Notes under the pieces: model-generated
The model's database searches: none
Told to the model about the DNA's origin: nothing
Seen by the model: the letters and a program-made list of their open reading frames with translations, nothing else
In this document: positions 11,618-20,475 of the stretch, in pieces
Numbering within the stretch: the stretch's first letter is position 1
How the letters are laid out: each line of letters opens with the position of its first letter
Origin: Microbacterium sp. EYE_78
GTDB taxonomy: Bacteria > Actinomycetota > Actinomycetes > Actinomycetales > Microbacteriaceae
Direction of reading: 5' to 3'
DNA length: 64,000 bases
Assembly: GCF_023149035.1 (NCBI RefSeq)
Contig: NZ_JAHXMY010000003.1
Span: 1 to 64,000 of the forward strand
Translations under genes and position numbers: made by a program

Positions 11618-12610
11618 TCACACTCCGGTCGGTCGCTCGGCCTCCCACATCCGGAGCAGATCGAGCTCCTCGCTGCGTTCGAGACCGGATCCGCGCGTGC
11701 GTGCGACGCCTCGAGTGCGCTCGTCTGCGAGCACCCGGGCGGCAGTCTCGGCGAGGGGACGGATGCGGCCGCCAGCCGCGCGGTAAGCGGCGTTGCTGCG
11801 CGTCGCGAAGCCGGGCATGTCGTCGGGGAGCCACAGCGGCAGGGACCGCGGGCCCATCCAGTGCGCCACCCCGTGACGTCCCAGCCAGTCGGCCGGCGCC
11901 TCGCGCAGGTCGCCGGTGTGGCCGGCGAGATCGCGGAGAAGGGTCAGGAACTCCGCGATCGGATGCGACTCCCCCACCGCGTTCACGATTCCGTCGAACG
12001 CACGGGCACCGCCGGTGACGATGAAATCGGCCAGGTCGTCCACGTCGATCACCTGCACCCGCCCCGCGGTCTGCGGAACGAGGACCGGGCCGTCGGCAGC
12101 CGCCGCGAAGCGCGCCGGCCAGTATCCGAAGCGCTCCGTCGGATCGCCGGGACCGACGATGAGGCCCGGCCGTACGATCGCGACGCGCGCCGCATACCCG
12201 GTCACGGCGCGCTCGGCGGCGACCTTCGCGCCGGCGTAGTCGTCCTCGTCGCCGTCCGTCCAGGCGGGCACGAGCTCGGCGGTCTCGTCCGCGTCCTCCT
12301 CATCGGCGCCGGCATACACCGAGACACTGGACACGTAGGTGGCGTGCGCCGCGCGACCCGCGAGCGCGTCGGCGGCAGCCCCGACCTGGACCGGATCGGA
12401 GGAGACGTCGATGACCTCGTCCCAGTCCCGCTCCTGCACAGCGCGGTAGGCATCGGGAGCGTCACGGTCGGCGACCACGAGCTCGACGCCGTCGGCACCG
12501 TGGCGATGACCTCGCGCCAGGGACGTCACCTCTGCGCCCCGGTCGACCCAGCGCTGCGCGATGCGGGATCCGAGCCAGCCGGTGCCGCTCAGGATGAGGA
12601 TGCGCGTCAT
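11618..12610 (-). CDS. NAD-dependent epimerase/dehydratase family protein
   Basis: 330-residue extended short-chain dehydrogenase. An N-terminal GTGWLGS nucleotide-binding loop (about 9-15), a VSSVSVYAG strand and the YAGAK form of the YxxxK catalytic motif (about 139-143) are visible. The C-terminal region is divergent and the substrate cannot be predicted. It is monocistronic; before the ATG there is TTCGAT 6 nt upstream, a variant of the box seen elsewhere. It is not part of the arg pathway as far as can be seen. Confidence 0.85.
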   Translation of the reverse strand: MTRILILSGTGWLGSRIAQRWVDRGAEVTSLARGHRHGADGVELVVADRDAPDAYRAVQERDWDEVIDVSSDPVQVGAAADALAGRAAHATYVSSVSVYAGADEEDADETAELVPAWTDGDEDDYAGAKVAAERAVTGYAARVAIVRPGLIVGPGDPTERFGYWPARFAAAADGPVLVPQTAGRVQVIDVDDLADFIVTGGARAFDGIVNAVGESHPIAEFLTLLRDLAGHTGDLREAPADWLGRHGVAHWMGPRSLPLWLPDDMPGFATRSNAAYRAAGGRIRPLAETAARVLADERTRGVARTRGSGLERSEELDLLRMWEAERPTGV

Positions 12611-12704
12611 GCGTCCATCGAATCAGCACCGACGGCGGGACGACACCCCTCCCGCGGCGTCAGCGCGGCGGCGCGAGGCCGACACCGATGTCGGCGTCGC
12701 CTGG

Positions 12705-12710
12705 CACAGT
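12705..12710 (+). promoter_or_regulatory. possible -10 box of the AAA ATPase gene
   Basis: CACAGT lies 6 nt upstream of the ATG. It has the spacing of the TANNNT boxes elsewhere but a C in the first position. The spacer GAGGGG could alternatively be a Shine-Dalgarno placed too close. Confidence 0.3.
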
Positions 12711-12716
12711 GAGGGG

Positions 12717-13838
12717 ATGCTGCGCACGCTCGCCGTCTCCGGGTACCGGTCCCTCCGCGACGTGGTGATCCCACTCGAGGACCTCACGGTCGTGACCGGA
12801 CCGAACGGCTCGGGCAAGTCGAACCTCTACCGCGCGCTGCGGCTGCTGGCGTCGGCGGCGACCGGGGACCTCGTCGGGGCGGTCGCACGCGAGGGCGGAC
12901 TCCCCTCGCTCCTGTGGGCGGGTCCGGAGAACGGCGGCGAGCAGGGGACGGTGCGACGGAACCCCATCGCCGTGCAGCTCGGGTTCGCGTCCGACGAGTT
13001 GGGCTACCTCGTCGACCTCGGCATCCCGCAGTCGCAGGACAGCGTGTTCGCCCGAGACCCGGAGATCAAACGGGAGCAGATCTTCGCGGGCCCGATGGCC
13101 AAGCCCGCGACGCTCCTCATCGACCGTCTGCGTGCCCGGACCCGCGTCCGCGACGGCGCATGGGTCTCGCTCGACCAGCAGCTCGCCCCCTTCGAGAGCA
13201 TCATCACCGACCTCGCCGACGGCGACACCGCCCCGGAGCTGCTCGGGCTCCGGCGGATCCTGAACGGATGGCGGTTCTACGACCACTTCCGCGTCGACGC
13301 CGACGCCCCTGCGCGCCGCCCGCAGGTCGGCACGCGATCACCGCTGCTCGCGCACGACGGATCCAACCTCGCCGCGGTGTGGGCGACCGTCGTCGACGCG
13401 GGGTTCGGCCACCAGCTCGATCAGGCGGTCGACGAGGCGTTCCCCGGCAGTCGTGTGAGGGTCGCGGCATCCGACGGCGTCCTGCGACTCACGCTCCGTC
13501 AACCGGGCCTGCTCCGGCCGTTGGACGCCTCGGAACTCTCCGACGGCACGCTCCGGTACCTGCTCCTGTGCGCCGCCCTGCTTCCGGCTCGCCCCGCGCC
13601 CCTCACCGTCCTGAACGAACCGGAGTCGAGCCTGCACGCGAGTCTCCTGCCCCCACTGGCGAATCTGGTGCGCTCCGCTGCGGAGCAGACGCAGGTCCTG
13701 CTGGTGTCCCACGCCGCCGGCCTGGTCGACGGACTCGGCGACGCGCATCGGATCTCGCTGGTCCGGTTCGCCGACGGCACGGCGGTCGAGGGTCAAGGTC
13801 GCCTCGAGGGGCCTCCGTGGCGATGGGGCGCCCGCTGA
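12717..13838 (+). CDS. AAA-family ATPase (RecF/SMC-like head)
   Basis: 373-residue ATPase of the AAA_21/ABC-like type. Walker A GPNGSGKS spans residues 28-35; the C-terminal half has the signature-like LSDGTLRYL, Walker B VLNEPESSLH and a downstream switch His in LLVSHAAGLV. The NEPE version of Walker B is usual in this subgroup. No long coiled coil is present, so it is not an SMC. Related solitary ATPases occur in phage-defence pairs, but no nuclease or methylase partner lies beside it, so I propose no specific role. It is the only plus-strand gene for about 10 kb on either side. Confidence 0.85.
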   Translation: MLRTLAVSGYRSLRDVVIPLEDLTVVTGPNGSGKSNLYRALRLLASAATGDLVGAVAREGGLPSLLWAGPENGGEQGTVRRNPIAVQLGFASDELGYLVDLGIPQSQDSVFARDPEIKREQIFAGPMAKPATLLIDRLRARTRVRDGAWVSLDQQLAPFESIITDLADGDTAPELLGLRRILNGWRFYDHFRVDADAPARRPQVGTRSPLLAHDGSNLAAVWATVVDAGFGHQLDQAVDEAFPGSRVRVAASDGVLRLTLRQPGLLRPLDASELSDGTLRYLLLCAALLPARPAPLTVLNEPESSLHASLLPPLANLVRSAAEQTQVLLVSHAAGLVDGLGDAHRISLVRFADGTAVEGQGRLEGPPWRWGAR

Positions 13839-13844
13839 GACGGG

Positions 13845-14243
13845 TCAGAGCGTGATGAACGAGGCTCCGACGACGAGGACGATGAGCACGACGGCGATCA
13901 CAGCTCCGCAGATGGTGAGCGAGCGGTACACGCCGTAGCCCCGGTGTTCGGCCGGCGCACCCAGCGCACCGACACCCGCGGCGAGGACCGCGATGGCGGC
14001 GAAGACGAACCAGATCGCTCCGCGCGGGACGATCTCGGCCCATGCGCTGGGGAAGAAGACCGCCGCCTGCGGGAACAGCCACGTCCCGTACTGCCAGCCG
14101 GTGGCGAAGGCGACCACGCTCACCACGACCGTGACGAGGTTGAAGACCGCCAGTGCACGGATGACGCCGGCCGCTCGCGGCATGCGGGGCGGCGCGTCAC
14201 CGCCGTCCGCTCGCGCGGGCACGGTCTCGGTCGTGGAGCTCAT
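13845..14243 (-). CDS. small membrane protein of unknown function
   Basis: 132 residues with three probable transmembrane helices (about 23-45, 74-94 and 110-131) after a polar N-terminus rich in T, E and P. No family recognised. The ATG giving MSSTTETV is chosen because TACGGT lies 6 nt upstream and the longer in-frame extension is basic, low-complexity and out of character. It ends 7 bases from the stop of the convergent AAA ATPase gene, with no obvious terminator between. Confidence 0.65.
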   Translation of the reverse strand: MSSTTETVPARADGGDAPPRMPRAAGVIRALAVFNLVTVVVSVVAFATGWQYGTWLFPQAAVFFPSAWAEIVPRGAIWFVFAAIAVLAAGVGALGAPAEHRGYGVYRSLTICGAVIAVVLIVLVVGASFITL

Positions 14244-14249
14244 CGTCGC

Positions 14250-14255
14250 ACCGTA
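14250..14255 (-). promoter_or_regulatory. -10 box of the small membrane protein gene
   Basis: TACGGT 6 nt before the ATG, no Shine-Dalgarno; leaderless pattern. Confidence 0.5.
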
Positions 14256-14298
14256 TACCGACCGCGGGTGTCCCCGCCGTCGGCTTCGGCGGACATCG

Positions 14299-16809
14299 TC
14301 ACTCGCGGATGGTCGCTCCGAAGCGCTCGGCGGTGACCGCCACACCCGCGAGTTTCGCGTCCGTGGCCTCCGCTGCCGTGAGCGTGCGATCGCTCGCCCG
14401 GAACCGCAGGGCGAACGTCAGGCTCTTCGCCCCGTCCGACACTCCGGCCCCCCGGTAGTCGTCCACCAGTCGGACGTCCTCGAGCAACGGTCCTGCGCCG
14501 TCGACCAGCGCCGAGCCGACTGCGCCGGCGGGAACGTCCGCCGGCACGACGAGGGACACGTCCTGCGTCGCCGCGGGGAATGTCGCGAGCGAGGCGGCCA
14601 CCTCGGGCTCGCGCACCAGGGACAGGATGCGGTCGAGGTCGAGCTCCGCGACGAAGACGCGTCCGTGGAGGTCCGCCGCGTCCGCGACCGCCGGCAGGAG
14701 TTCGCCGATGTAGCCGACCTCCTCGCCGCGGACGTGGAGCGTTCCGGTGCGTCCGGGGTGCAGCGCCGCCCGCGCCCCCTGTCGCACCTCGATGTCCACG
14801 CCTGCCGCGACGGCGACCGTGCGGACAGCGCCGAGCGCGTCCGCGAGATCGAACGGCACCGCCGCACCGGCGGGACGCTTCACGGCTGCGTTCCCGTGCA
14901 ACAGCACGGCGATATGCCGGGGCTGCGGCGGGATCGACGCGTGGAGCGCGGCCAGGGTCTCCTCGTCAGGGCGCTGCGCGAGCGGCGGAACGGTGTCGGT
15001 GCCGTAGATCGCGCCCTCGTCGGGCGTGAAGACGCTGCCGGACTCGAAGAGGGCGACGTCGGTGAAGCCGCGCGAGACATTGCGGTGCGCGATCTGCAGG
15101 AGACCCGGGACGAGCGACCGGCGGAGGAACGGCGCCTGCCCGTCAAGCGGATTGGCGAGTCGGATCGACGTGAGGTGGTCACCGGACGCCGAGCCGTGGA
15201 GGTCGTTCTGCTCCGCTGTCGTGAACGGGAACGCGACGACCTCGACGAGGCCCGCCGCGGCGAGCGCGTTCGCGACGCGCCGACGGCCGCGCTGGTGGGC
15301 GGTCAGTCCGCGGCCCGAGGGCGGGGTCGGAAGAATGGACGGGATGCGGTCGAGCCCGTGGATACGGGCGACCTCCTCTGCGAGCGTCCACCGGTCGGTG
15401 AGGTCGGGACGCCAGGTCGGCGGAACGACCTCCCACGCCTCGGCCGCATCCGAGACCTCGCACCCGATCGTCTCGAGCGCGCCGACGACCTCGTCGTCGG
15501 AGTAGTCGACGCCGATGAGGCCGGCGGTGAACGCCTTCGGCAGGTCGATCGAGGGGACGAAGACCTCGGCGAAGAGGGCGCCGCCGGTGGCCGTGTCGAG
15601 CGTTCCCCCGGCGAGCTCGACCATGAGGTCGGCCACGCGGCGGGCTGCCACGAACGGGATGAGCGGGTCGACACCGCGCTCGAATCGGCGCGACGCCTCG
15701 CTGGGCAGCTTGTGACGGCGCGCGGTGCGCGCGATCGACACGGTGTCGAAGATCGCCGCCTCGATGAGGACGTTGCGCGTGGCATCCCCCATCTCGGTCC
15801 TGCCGCCACCCATGACGCCCGCGAGGCCGATCGGCCCGGACTCATCGGTGATGAGGAGGTCCTCGGCGTCGAGCGTGCGCTCCTTGCCGTCGAGGGTTGT
15901 GAGCTTCTCCCCCACGGCGGCGCGACGGACGGTGATGCCGCCGGCCAGCGTGTCGAGGTCGTAGCCGTGGATCGGGTTGCCGAGCTCGAGCATCACGTAG
16001 TTCGTGATGTCGATCAGGATGCCGAGGGAACGGATGCCGGCGAGCGCGAGGCGCGCGGTCATCCACGGCGGTGTGGGCCGAGAGGGGTCGACGTCCCGCA
16101 CGATGCGGACGACGAACTCGCTCGCCCCGGCGTTGCCGTGGATCGGCGCCGCGTCGTCGACGGCGACCTCGAAGCCACCCACCGGCTGCTGGAGCTCCTC
16201 GAAGGGTCGGAGTCCGGGGTCGCGGAAGGCCGCGCCCGTCGCATGGGCGTACTCGCGCGCCACACCGCGGACCGACAGCGCGTATCCGCGGTCCGGCGTC
16301 ACGTTGATGTCGACGGCGACGTCGTCGAGGCCGAGCAGGGCGATGGCGTCGGCGCCGACCTCGGGGTCGAGTCCAAGCTCGGTCAGCCGCAGGATGCCGG
16401 AGTGCTCCTCGCCGAGTCCCAGCTCCTTCGCCGACGCGATCATCCCGTCGGAGACGTGACCGTAGGTCTTGCGCGCGGCGATCGGGAAGGGCCCGGGCAG
16501 CACGGCACCCGGCAGGGTCACCACGACCTTGTCGCCCTCGAAGAAGTTGCCGGCGCCGCAGACGATGCCCCGGACGCCGCCGTTCGCCTCGCCGACGTCG
16601 ACCTGGCACCAGCGGATCGTCTTGCCGTTGGACTGCGGCTCCGCCTCGAATGAGACGACGCGGCCGACGACGATCGGTCCGCTGAGGTCGAACGTGTGCA
16701 CGTCCTCCTCCTCGAAGCCGACCGAGACGAGCGACGCGAGGACGTCCTCGGGGGTCGTGCCGGGCGCGACGTCGACGTACTCGCGCAGCCAGGAGAGCGG
16801 GACGCGCAT
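14299..16809 (-). CDS. pheT: phenylalanyl-tRNA synthetase beta subunit
   Basis: 836-residue beta chain of the alpha2-beta2 enzyme. It begins MRVPLSWLREYVD, typical of PheT, followed by the OB-fold tRNA-binding domain (about residues 40-155), the B3/B4 editing region, the B5 domain and the C-terminal ferredoxin-like anticodon-binding domain ending TLTAAEATDAKLAGVA. The start overlaps the pheS stop (ATGA). Length and domain order are normal. Confidence 0.97.
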   Translation of the reverse strand: MRVPLSWLREYVDVAPGTTPEDVLASLVSVGFEEEDVHTFDLSGPIVVGRVVSFEAEPQSNGKTIRWCQVDVGEANGGVRGIVCGAGNFFEGDKVVVTLPGAVLPGPFPIAARKTYGHVSDGMIASAKELGLGEEHSGILRLTELGLDPEVGADAIALLGLDDVAVDINVTPDRGYALSVRGVAREYAHATGAAFRDPGLRPFEELQQPVGGFEVAVDDAAPIHGNAGASEFVVRIVRDVDPSRPTPPWMTARLALAGIRSLGILIDITNYVMLELGNPIHGYDLDTLAGGITVRRAAVGEKLTTLDGKERTLDAEDLLITDESGPIGLAGVMGGGRTEMGDATRNVLIEAAIFDTVSIARTARRHKLPSEASRRFERGVDPLIPFVAARRVADLMVELAGGTLDTATGGALFAEVFVPSIDLPKAFTAGLIGVDYSDDEVVGALETIGCEVSDAAEAWEVVPPTWRPDLTDRWTLAEEVARIHGLDRIPSILPTPPSGRGLTAHQRGRRRVANALAAAGLVEVVAFPFTTAEQNDLHGSASGDHLTSIRLANPLDGQAPFLRRSLVPGLLQIAHRNVSRGFTDVALFESGSVFTPDEGAIYGTDTVPPLAQRPDEETLAALHASIPPQPRHIAVLLHGNAAVKRPAGAAVPFDLADALGAVRTVAVAAGVDIEVRQGARAALHPGRTGTLHVRGEEVGYIGELLPAVADAADLHGRVFVAELDLDRILSLVREPEVAASLATFPAATQDVSLVVPADVPAGAVGSALVDGAGPLLEDVRLVDDYRGAGVSDGAKSLTFALRFRASDRTLTAAEATDAKLAGVAVTAERFGATIRE

Positions 16810-17849
16810 CAGACCACCATTCCGAACTGCTCACTGAAGCGGACATCGCCCTCGGCCATGTCGCGCATGTCCTGCACATCGCTGCGGAACATGAGGGTCC
16901 GCTCGATGCCCATGCCGAAGGCGAAGCCCGAGTACACCTCGGGGTCGATGCCCGCGGCACGGAGGACGTTGGGGTTCACCATCCCGCATCCGCCCCACTC
17001 GATCCAGCGCGCCCCGCCCGGGAAGGTGGGGTGCCAGAGGTCGAGCTCGGCGGACGGCTCGGTGAACGGGAAGTAGTTGGTGCGGAACCGGGTCTTCGCC
17101 TCGGACCCGAACAGCACCTTCGCCGCGTGGTCCAGCGTGCCCTTGAGGTTCGCCATCGTGATGCCCTCGTCGATGACCAGGCCCTCGAACTGCGTGAACG
17201 CCGGCAGGTGGGTCGCATCGAACTCGTCGGTGCGGTAGACCCGACCCGGGCACAGGATGTAGATCGGCACCTCGCGCTCGAGCATCGAGCGCACCTGCAC
17301 CGGGCTCGTGTGCGTGCGCATGACCAGGTGCCGTGCGACGGGGTCGACGAAGAAGGTGTCCTGCATCTGGCGCGCGGGGTGATCCGGCGCGAAGTTGAGG
17401 GCGTCGAAGTTGAACCACTCGTGCTCGAGCTCGGGACCTTCCGCGATCTCCCACCCCATGCCGACGAAGAGGTCGGCGATCTCCTCCTGCAGAAGGGAGA
17501 TCGGATGCCGCGCCCCGACGCGCGCGGCGGGGACGATCGCGGTGATGTCGACCCGCTCGGCCTCGAGCTTCGCGGCCGTCTCTGCGGCGGCCAGTTCGGC
17601 CTCGCGGGCGGCGAGCGCCTGGTTCACGCGACCGCGGGCCTGGCCGACCAGCTTGCCGGAGGCGGCCTTCTGGTCGTTCGGGACGTTGCGCAGCTCGGCG
17701 TTGAGACGCGCGAGCGGCGATCCCTCCGCGGTGTGGGCCGAACGAGCCGCCTTGAGCGCGGCGGTGTCGGGGGCGGCGGCGAAGGCGGCCAGCGCCTCGG
17801 CGACGGCGGCATCCACCGCCTCGGGGGTGATCTGGGGTGCGTCGGACAC
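16809..17849 (-). CDS. pheS: phenylalanyl-tRNA synthetase alpha subunit
   Basis: 346-residue catalytic subunit. An N-terminal coiled-coil arm (about 20-95) precedes the class II core with HPISLLQEEI, motif 2 (CPGRVYRTDEFDATH) and motif 3 (GFAFGMGIERTLM). The Ala at the usual phenylalanine-pocket position appears to be in GFAFGMG. GTG start, with TAGACT 8 nt upstream. Confidence 0.97.
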   Translation of the reverse strand: MSDAPQITPEAVDAAVAEALAAFAAAPDTAALKAARSAHTAEGSPLARLNAELRNVPNDQKAASGKLVGQARGRVNQALAAREAELAAAETAAKLEAERVDITAIVPAARVGARHPISLLQEEIADLFVGMGWEIAEGPELEHEWFNFDALNFAPDHPARQMQDTFFVDPVARHLVMRTHTSPVQVRSMLEREVPIYILCPGRVYRTDEFDATHLPAFTQFEGLVIDEGITMANLKGTLDHAAKVLFGSEAKTRFRTNYFPFTEPSAELDLWHPTFPGGARWIEWGGCGMVNPNVLRAAGIDPEVYSGFAFGMGIERTLMFRSDVQDMRDMAEGDVRFSEQFGMVV

Positions 17850-17857
17850 GAGAGACG

Positions 17858-17863
17858 AGTCTA
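17858..17863 (-). promoter_or_regulatory. -10 box of pheST
   Basis: TAGACT, a good actinobacterial -10, 8 nt upstream of the pheS GTG. I saw no T-box or attenuator-like leader. Confidence 0.5.
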
Positions 17864-17864
17864 C

Positions 17865-17889
17865 CGGCGGGTCGGGCCACGGCCCGCCG
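17865..17889 (-). terminator. terminator after gluD
   Basis: CGGCGGG and CCCGCCG arms enclose an 11-base loop, 9 bases after the gluD stop and immediately before the pheST -10 box. No T-run. Confidence 0.55.
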
Positions 17890-17898
17890 GGATCCCCG

Positions 17899-18822
17899 TC
17901 ACAACGCGTTCGAGTCGTACTTCCCTGCGCCCTTCTGGGCCGCGATCAGCTCGGTGTCGGTCGTCTCCGCCAGCGGGCGAGCCGGCGCCGCCGCGACCGC
18001 GCGAGGCGAACGGCGCAAGCGCTTCTCGACCCGGTTCGCGACGAGCGACAGGAGCAGGCACAGCACGATGTAGATCGCGCCGACGATGATGGTGGCCGGG
18101 ACGATCGGCGATCCGTACGTCGACTGCGACCCGATGAAGCGGGCGTAGAAGAGCAGCTCCTCGTACGTGATGATGTAGCCGAGCGCCGTGTCTTTCAAGG
18201 TGACGACGAGCTGGGCGATGATGACCGGCATCATCGAGCGCACGGCCTGGGGCAGCAGCACGAGGCGCATGACTCCGCTCTTGCGCAGGCCGATCGCATA
18301 GCCCGCTTCCTTCTGTCCCCGAGGAAGCGCTTCGACCCCGGCGCGGATGACCTCCGCCAGCACGGAGCCGTTGTAGGCGATCAACGCGATCACGACGGCC
18401 CAGTACGGTTCGAGCTTGGTCCCGATTTCGGGGAGTCCGTAGTAGAGCAGGAACATCATCACCAGCACGGGGATCGCGCGGAGCACCTCGATCACTGCGG
18501 TGAAAGGGGCGCGCACCCATGCGTGATCGGAGAGCCTGCCGATCGCGAGGATGAATCCGAGCGCGAGGGCGCCCACGGCCGCGACTGCGAAGGCCGCCAG
18601 CGTGTTCCCGGCCGCTTCCGCGATGCTGATCCAGACGTTCGTGAACGAGAACGCGTACCACTTCTCCGCCGTGAACTGGCCCGTCGCCACGAGCCGCCAG
18701 ACGAGGAAGCCCAGGACGGCGGCGACGAGGAGGATCGTGACGACACCGATGATCCGGTTGCGCGCGACGGCTCGGGGGCCGGGGACGTCGTAGAGGACGC
18801 TGCTCATCGGGCCACCTTCCAT
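17899..18822 (-). CDS. gluD: glutamate-type ABC importer, permease 2
   Basis: 307-residue inner-membrane permease of the polar amino acid uptake (HisMQ) family. It has an N-terminal helix (about 25-45), a core of about five further helices, and the ATPase-contacting EAA-like loop EALPRGQKEAGYAIGLRKSG (about residues 175-194). The C-terminus carries an extra polar tail ending in KYDSNAL. It overlaps gluC by about 19 nt. By order and similarity it pairs with gluC as in the Corynebacterium gluABCD system; the glutamate specificity is inferred, not shown. Confidence 0.88.
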   Translation of the reverse strand: MEGGPMSSVLYDVPGPRAVARNRIIGVVTILLVAAVLGFLVWRLVATGQFTAEKWYAFSFTNVWISIAEAAGNTLAAFAVAAVGALALGFILAIGRLSDHAWVRAPFTAVIEVLRAIPVLVMMFLLYYGLPEIGTKLEPYWAVVIALIAYNGSVLAEVIRAGVEALPRGQKEAGYAIGLRKSGVMRLVLLPQAVRSMMPVIIAQLVVTLKDTALGYIITYEELLFYARFIGSQSTYGSPIVPATIIVGAIYIVLCLLLSLVANRVEKRLRRSPRAVAAAPARPLAETTDTELIAAQKGAGKYDSNAL

Positions 18823-19451
18823 CGGATCTCGAGTCGTCGCTGCACCCAGGAGAGGACGAGCACCAGGACGATGAAGATCACCATGACCCAGAGGATGACG
18901 GCCATCTGGTTCTCGCCACGCTCACTCATGTAGCTGCGGATGGACCCGAGGTTGACGACCGAGAAGCCCGCGGCGACCGTCGTGTTCTTCAGGAGCGCGA
19001 TGAACACGCTCATCATCGGGGGGATGACGGAGCGGAACGCCTGCGGAAGGACGACGAGCGACATCACCTGCCCGAAGGTCAAGCCGAGAGCTCGCGCCGC
19101 CTCGGCCTGGCCGACGGGGACCGTGTTGATGCCGGACCTGATGGTCTCCGCCACATACGTCGCCGTGTAGATGCCGAGGGCAGCGATGCCGAGCTGGAGC
19201 GGAGGGATGCGTGTCTCCAGCAACGGAGCCAGGGCGAAGACGAACCCGAAGAACACCAATGTCAGCGGCGTGTTGCGGATGAGGTTGACGTACAAGGTGC
19301 CGAACGCCCTGGCGATCGGCACGGGCGACACGCGCATGGCGCCGACGATGAGGCCGAGCACCAGCGCCACAGCACCGCCGCCGAAGAACAGCAGCAGCGT
19401 GCCGACGAGGGTCTGGCCCCACAGGTCGAGGTTGTCGGTGATGACGCCCAT
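18804..19451 (-). CDS. gluC: glutamate-type ABC importer, permease 1
   Basis: 215-residue HisMQ-family permease with about five transmembrane helices and the EAA loop GINTVPVGQAEAARALGLTFGQ (about 112-133). A Shine-Dalgarno (AGAGGAA) precedes the ATG. It follows gluB after a strong intergenic hairpin. Confidence 0.9.
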   Translation of the reverse strand: MGVITDNLDLWGQTLVGTLLLFFGGGAVALVLGLIVGAMRVSPVPIARAFGTLYVNLIRNTPLTLVFFGFVFALAPLLETRIPPLQLGIAALGIYTATYVAETIRSGINTVPVGQAEAARALGLTFGQVMSLVVLPQAFRSVIPPMMSVFIALLKNTTVAAGFSVVNLGSIRSYMSERGENQMAVILWVMVIFIVLVLVLSWVQRRLEIRWKVAR

Positions 19452-19475
19452 CGGCGTTCCTCTCGGTCGGGTGTC

Positions 19476-19507
19476 GGTCAGGGGCGGCGCTCGGGCCGCC
19501 CCTGACC
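19476..19507 (-). terminator. intercistronic hairpin between gluB and gluC
   Basis: A perfect 13-bp stem (GGTCAGGGGCGGC and its complement) with a 6-base loop lies between the binding-protein gene and the permeases. Hairpins here in ABC operons usually act as partial terminators or 3' stabilisers that keep binding protein in excess over permease. Confidence 0.75.
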
Positions 19508-19513
19508 TCGTCG

Positions 19514-20410
19514 TCAGTTCTCGACGTCGGGCTGGGTACCCTCGATGCCGGCGGGAGCCAGGTGCTCATCGAAGAGCGCCGTCCACACGTCGCCGCCGTC
19601 GGTGAACAACGTGTTGATGTGGTCGAGCAGTGCCGTGTCGCCCTTCGGCAGGCCGACGCCGTACTTCTCCTCGCTGAACGGCTCGCCCGCGATCTTCAGC
19701 TCGTCGGGACGCTGGGCGACGTAGCCGGCCAGGATCGCCTCATCCGTCGTGATCGCGTCGACCTGACCCTGCAGCAGCTGGTCGATGCACTGCGAGTACG
19801 TGTCGAACTCACGGGTGTCGCCCGGGTTGTACTCGTCGCGGATGCGCTGCAGCGGGGTCGAACCCGTGACCGAGCAGACGACCTTCCCAGCGAGGTCGTC
19901 CGGGCCGTTGATGGAGTCGTCGTCCGCCGCCACGAGGAGGCCCTGTCCCGTGATGAAGTACGGGCCGGCGAAATCGACCTGCTCCTTGCGCTCGTCCGTG
20001 ATCGAGTAGGTGCCGACGTAGTAGTCGATGTCGCCGTTGACGATGGCCTGCTCGCGGTTCGCCGAGGGGATCGTCTTGTACTCGATCTGATCCTCGTCGA
20101 AACCGAGGGATGCCGCGATCCATCGCGCGGTGTCCACGTCGAAGCCGGTGCGCTCACCCGACGCCGCATCCTCGTAGCCGAGACCGGGCTGGTCGTTCTT
20201 GACTCCGACCACGACACCGTCGCGCTCGGTCATCGCGTCGAACGTGGGGCTGCCGTCGAGCGAGACGTCGCTGGCGACCTCCCACAGCGCGTCGCCACCT
20301 TCACCGCCTTCGGCGCCGGGGCTCGTCGGGCTGCCGCTGTTGCAGCCGGCGAGAGCGAGAGCCGCGATCGCGATGCCGGCGAAGGTGCCGGCGATTCGAG
20401 TCTTGCGCAT
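19514..20410 (-). CDS. gluB: glutamate-type ABC importer, substrate-binding lipoprotein
   Basis: 298-residue extracellular binding protein. The signal peptide ends in a lipobox (ALAGC, Cys at about 23), followed by a Gly/Ser/Glu-rich linker and a type-3 solute-binding domain with GFDVDTARWIAASLG (about 84-98) and YYVGTYSITDERKEQVDFAGPY regions. The conserved D-x-x-T-R contact seen in this family is represented by FDVDTAR. AGGAGG Shine-Dalgarno upstream. Anchored on the outer face of the membrane. Confidence 0.92.
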   Translation of the reverse strand: MRKTRIAGTFAGIAIAALALAGCNSGSPTSPGAEGGEGGDALWEVASDVSLDGSPTFDAMTERDGVVVGVKNDQPGLGYEDAASGERTGFDVDTARWIAASLGFDEDQIEYKTIPSANREQAIVNGDIDYYVGTYSITDERKEQVDFAGPYFITGQGLLVAADDDSINGPDDLAGKVVCSVTGSTPLQRIRDEYNPGDTREFDTYSQCIDQLLQGQVDAITTDEAILAGYVAQRPDELKIAGEPFSEEKYGVGLPKGDTALLDHINTLFTDGGDVWTALFDEHLAPAGIEGTQPDVEN

Positions 20411-20475
20411 GTGATCCTCCTGGTGTCGTGACGTGTCGTTCGTGGTTCGTCGCGCCGGTGCAGGGCGCGGACGTC

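Noticed and set aside
13993-16653. Plus-strand open frame of about 886 codons opposite pheT
   Set aside because: Shadow of PheT; no domain-like sequence and no start signals.
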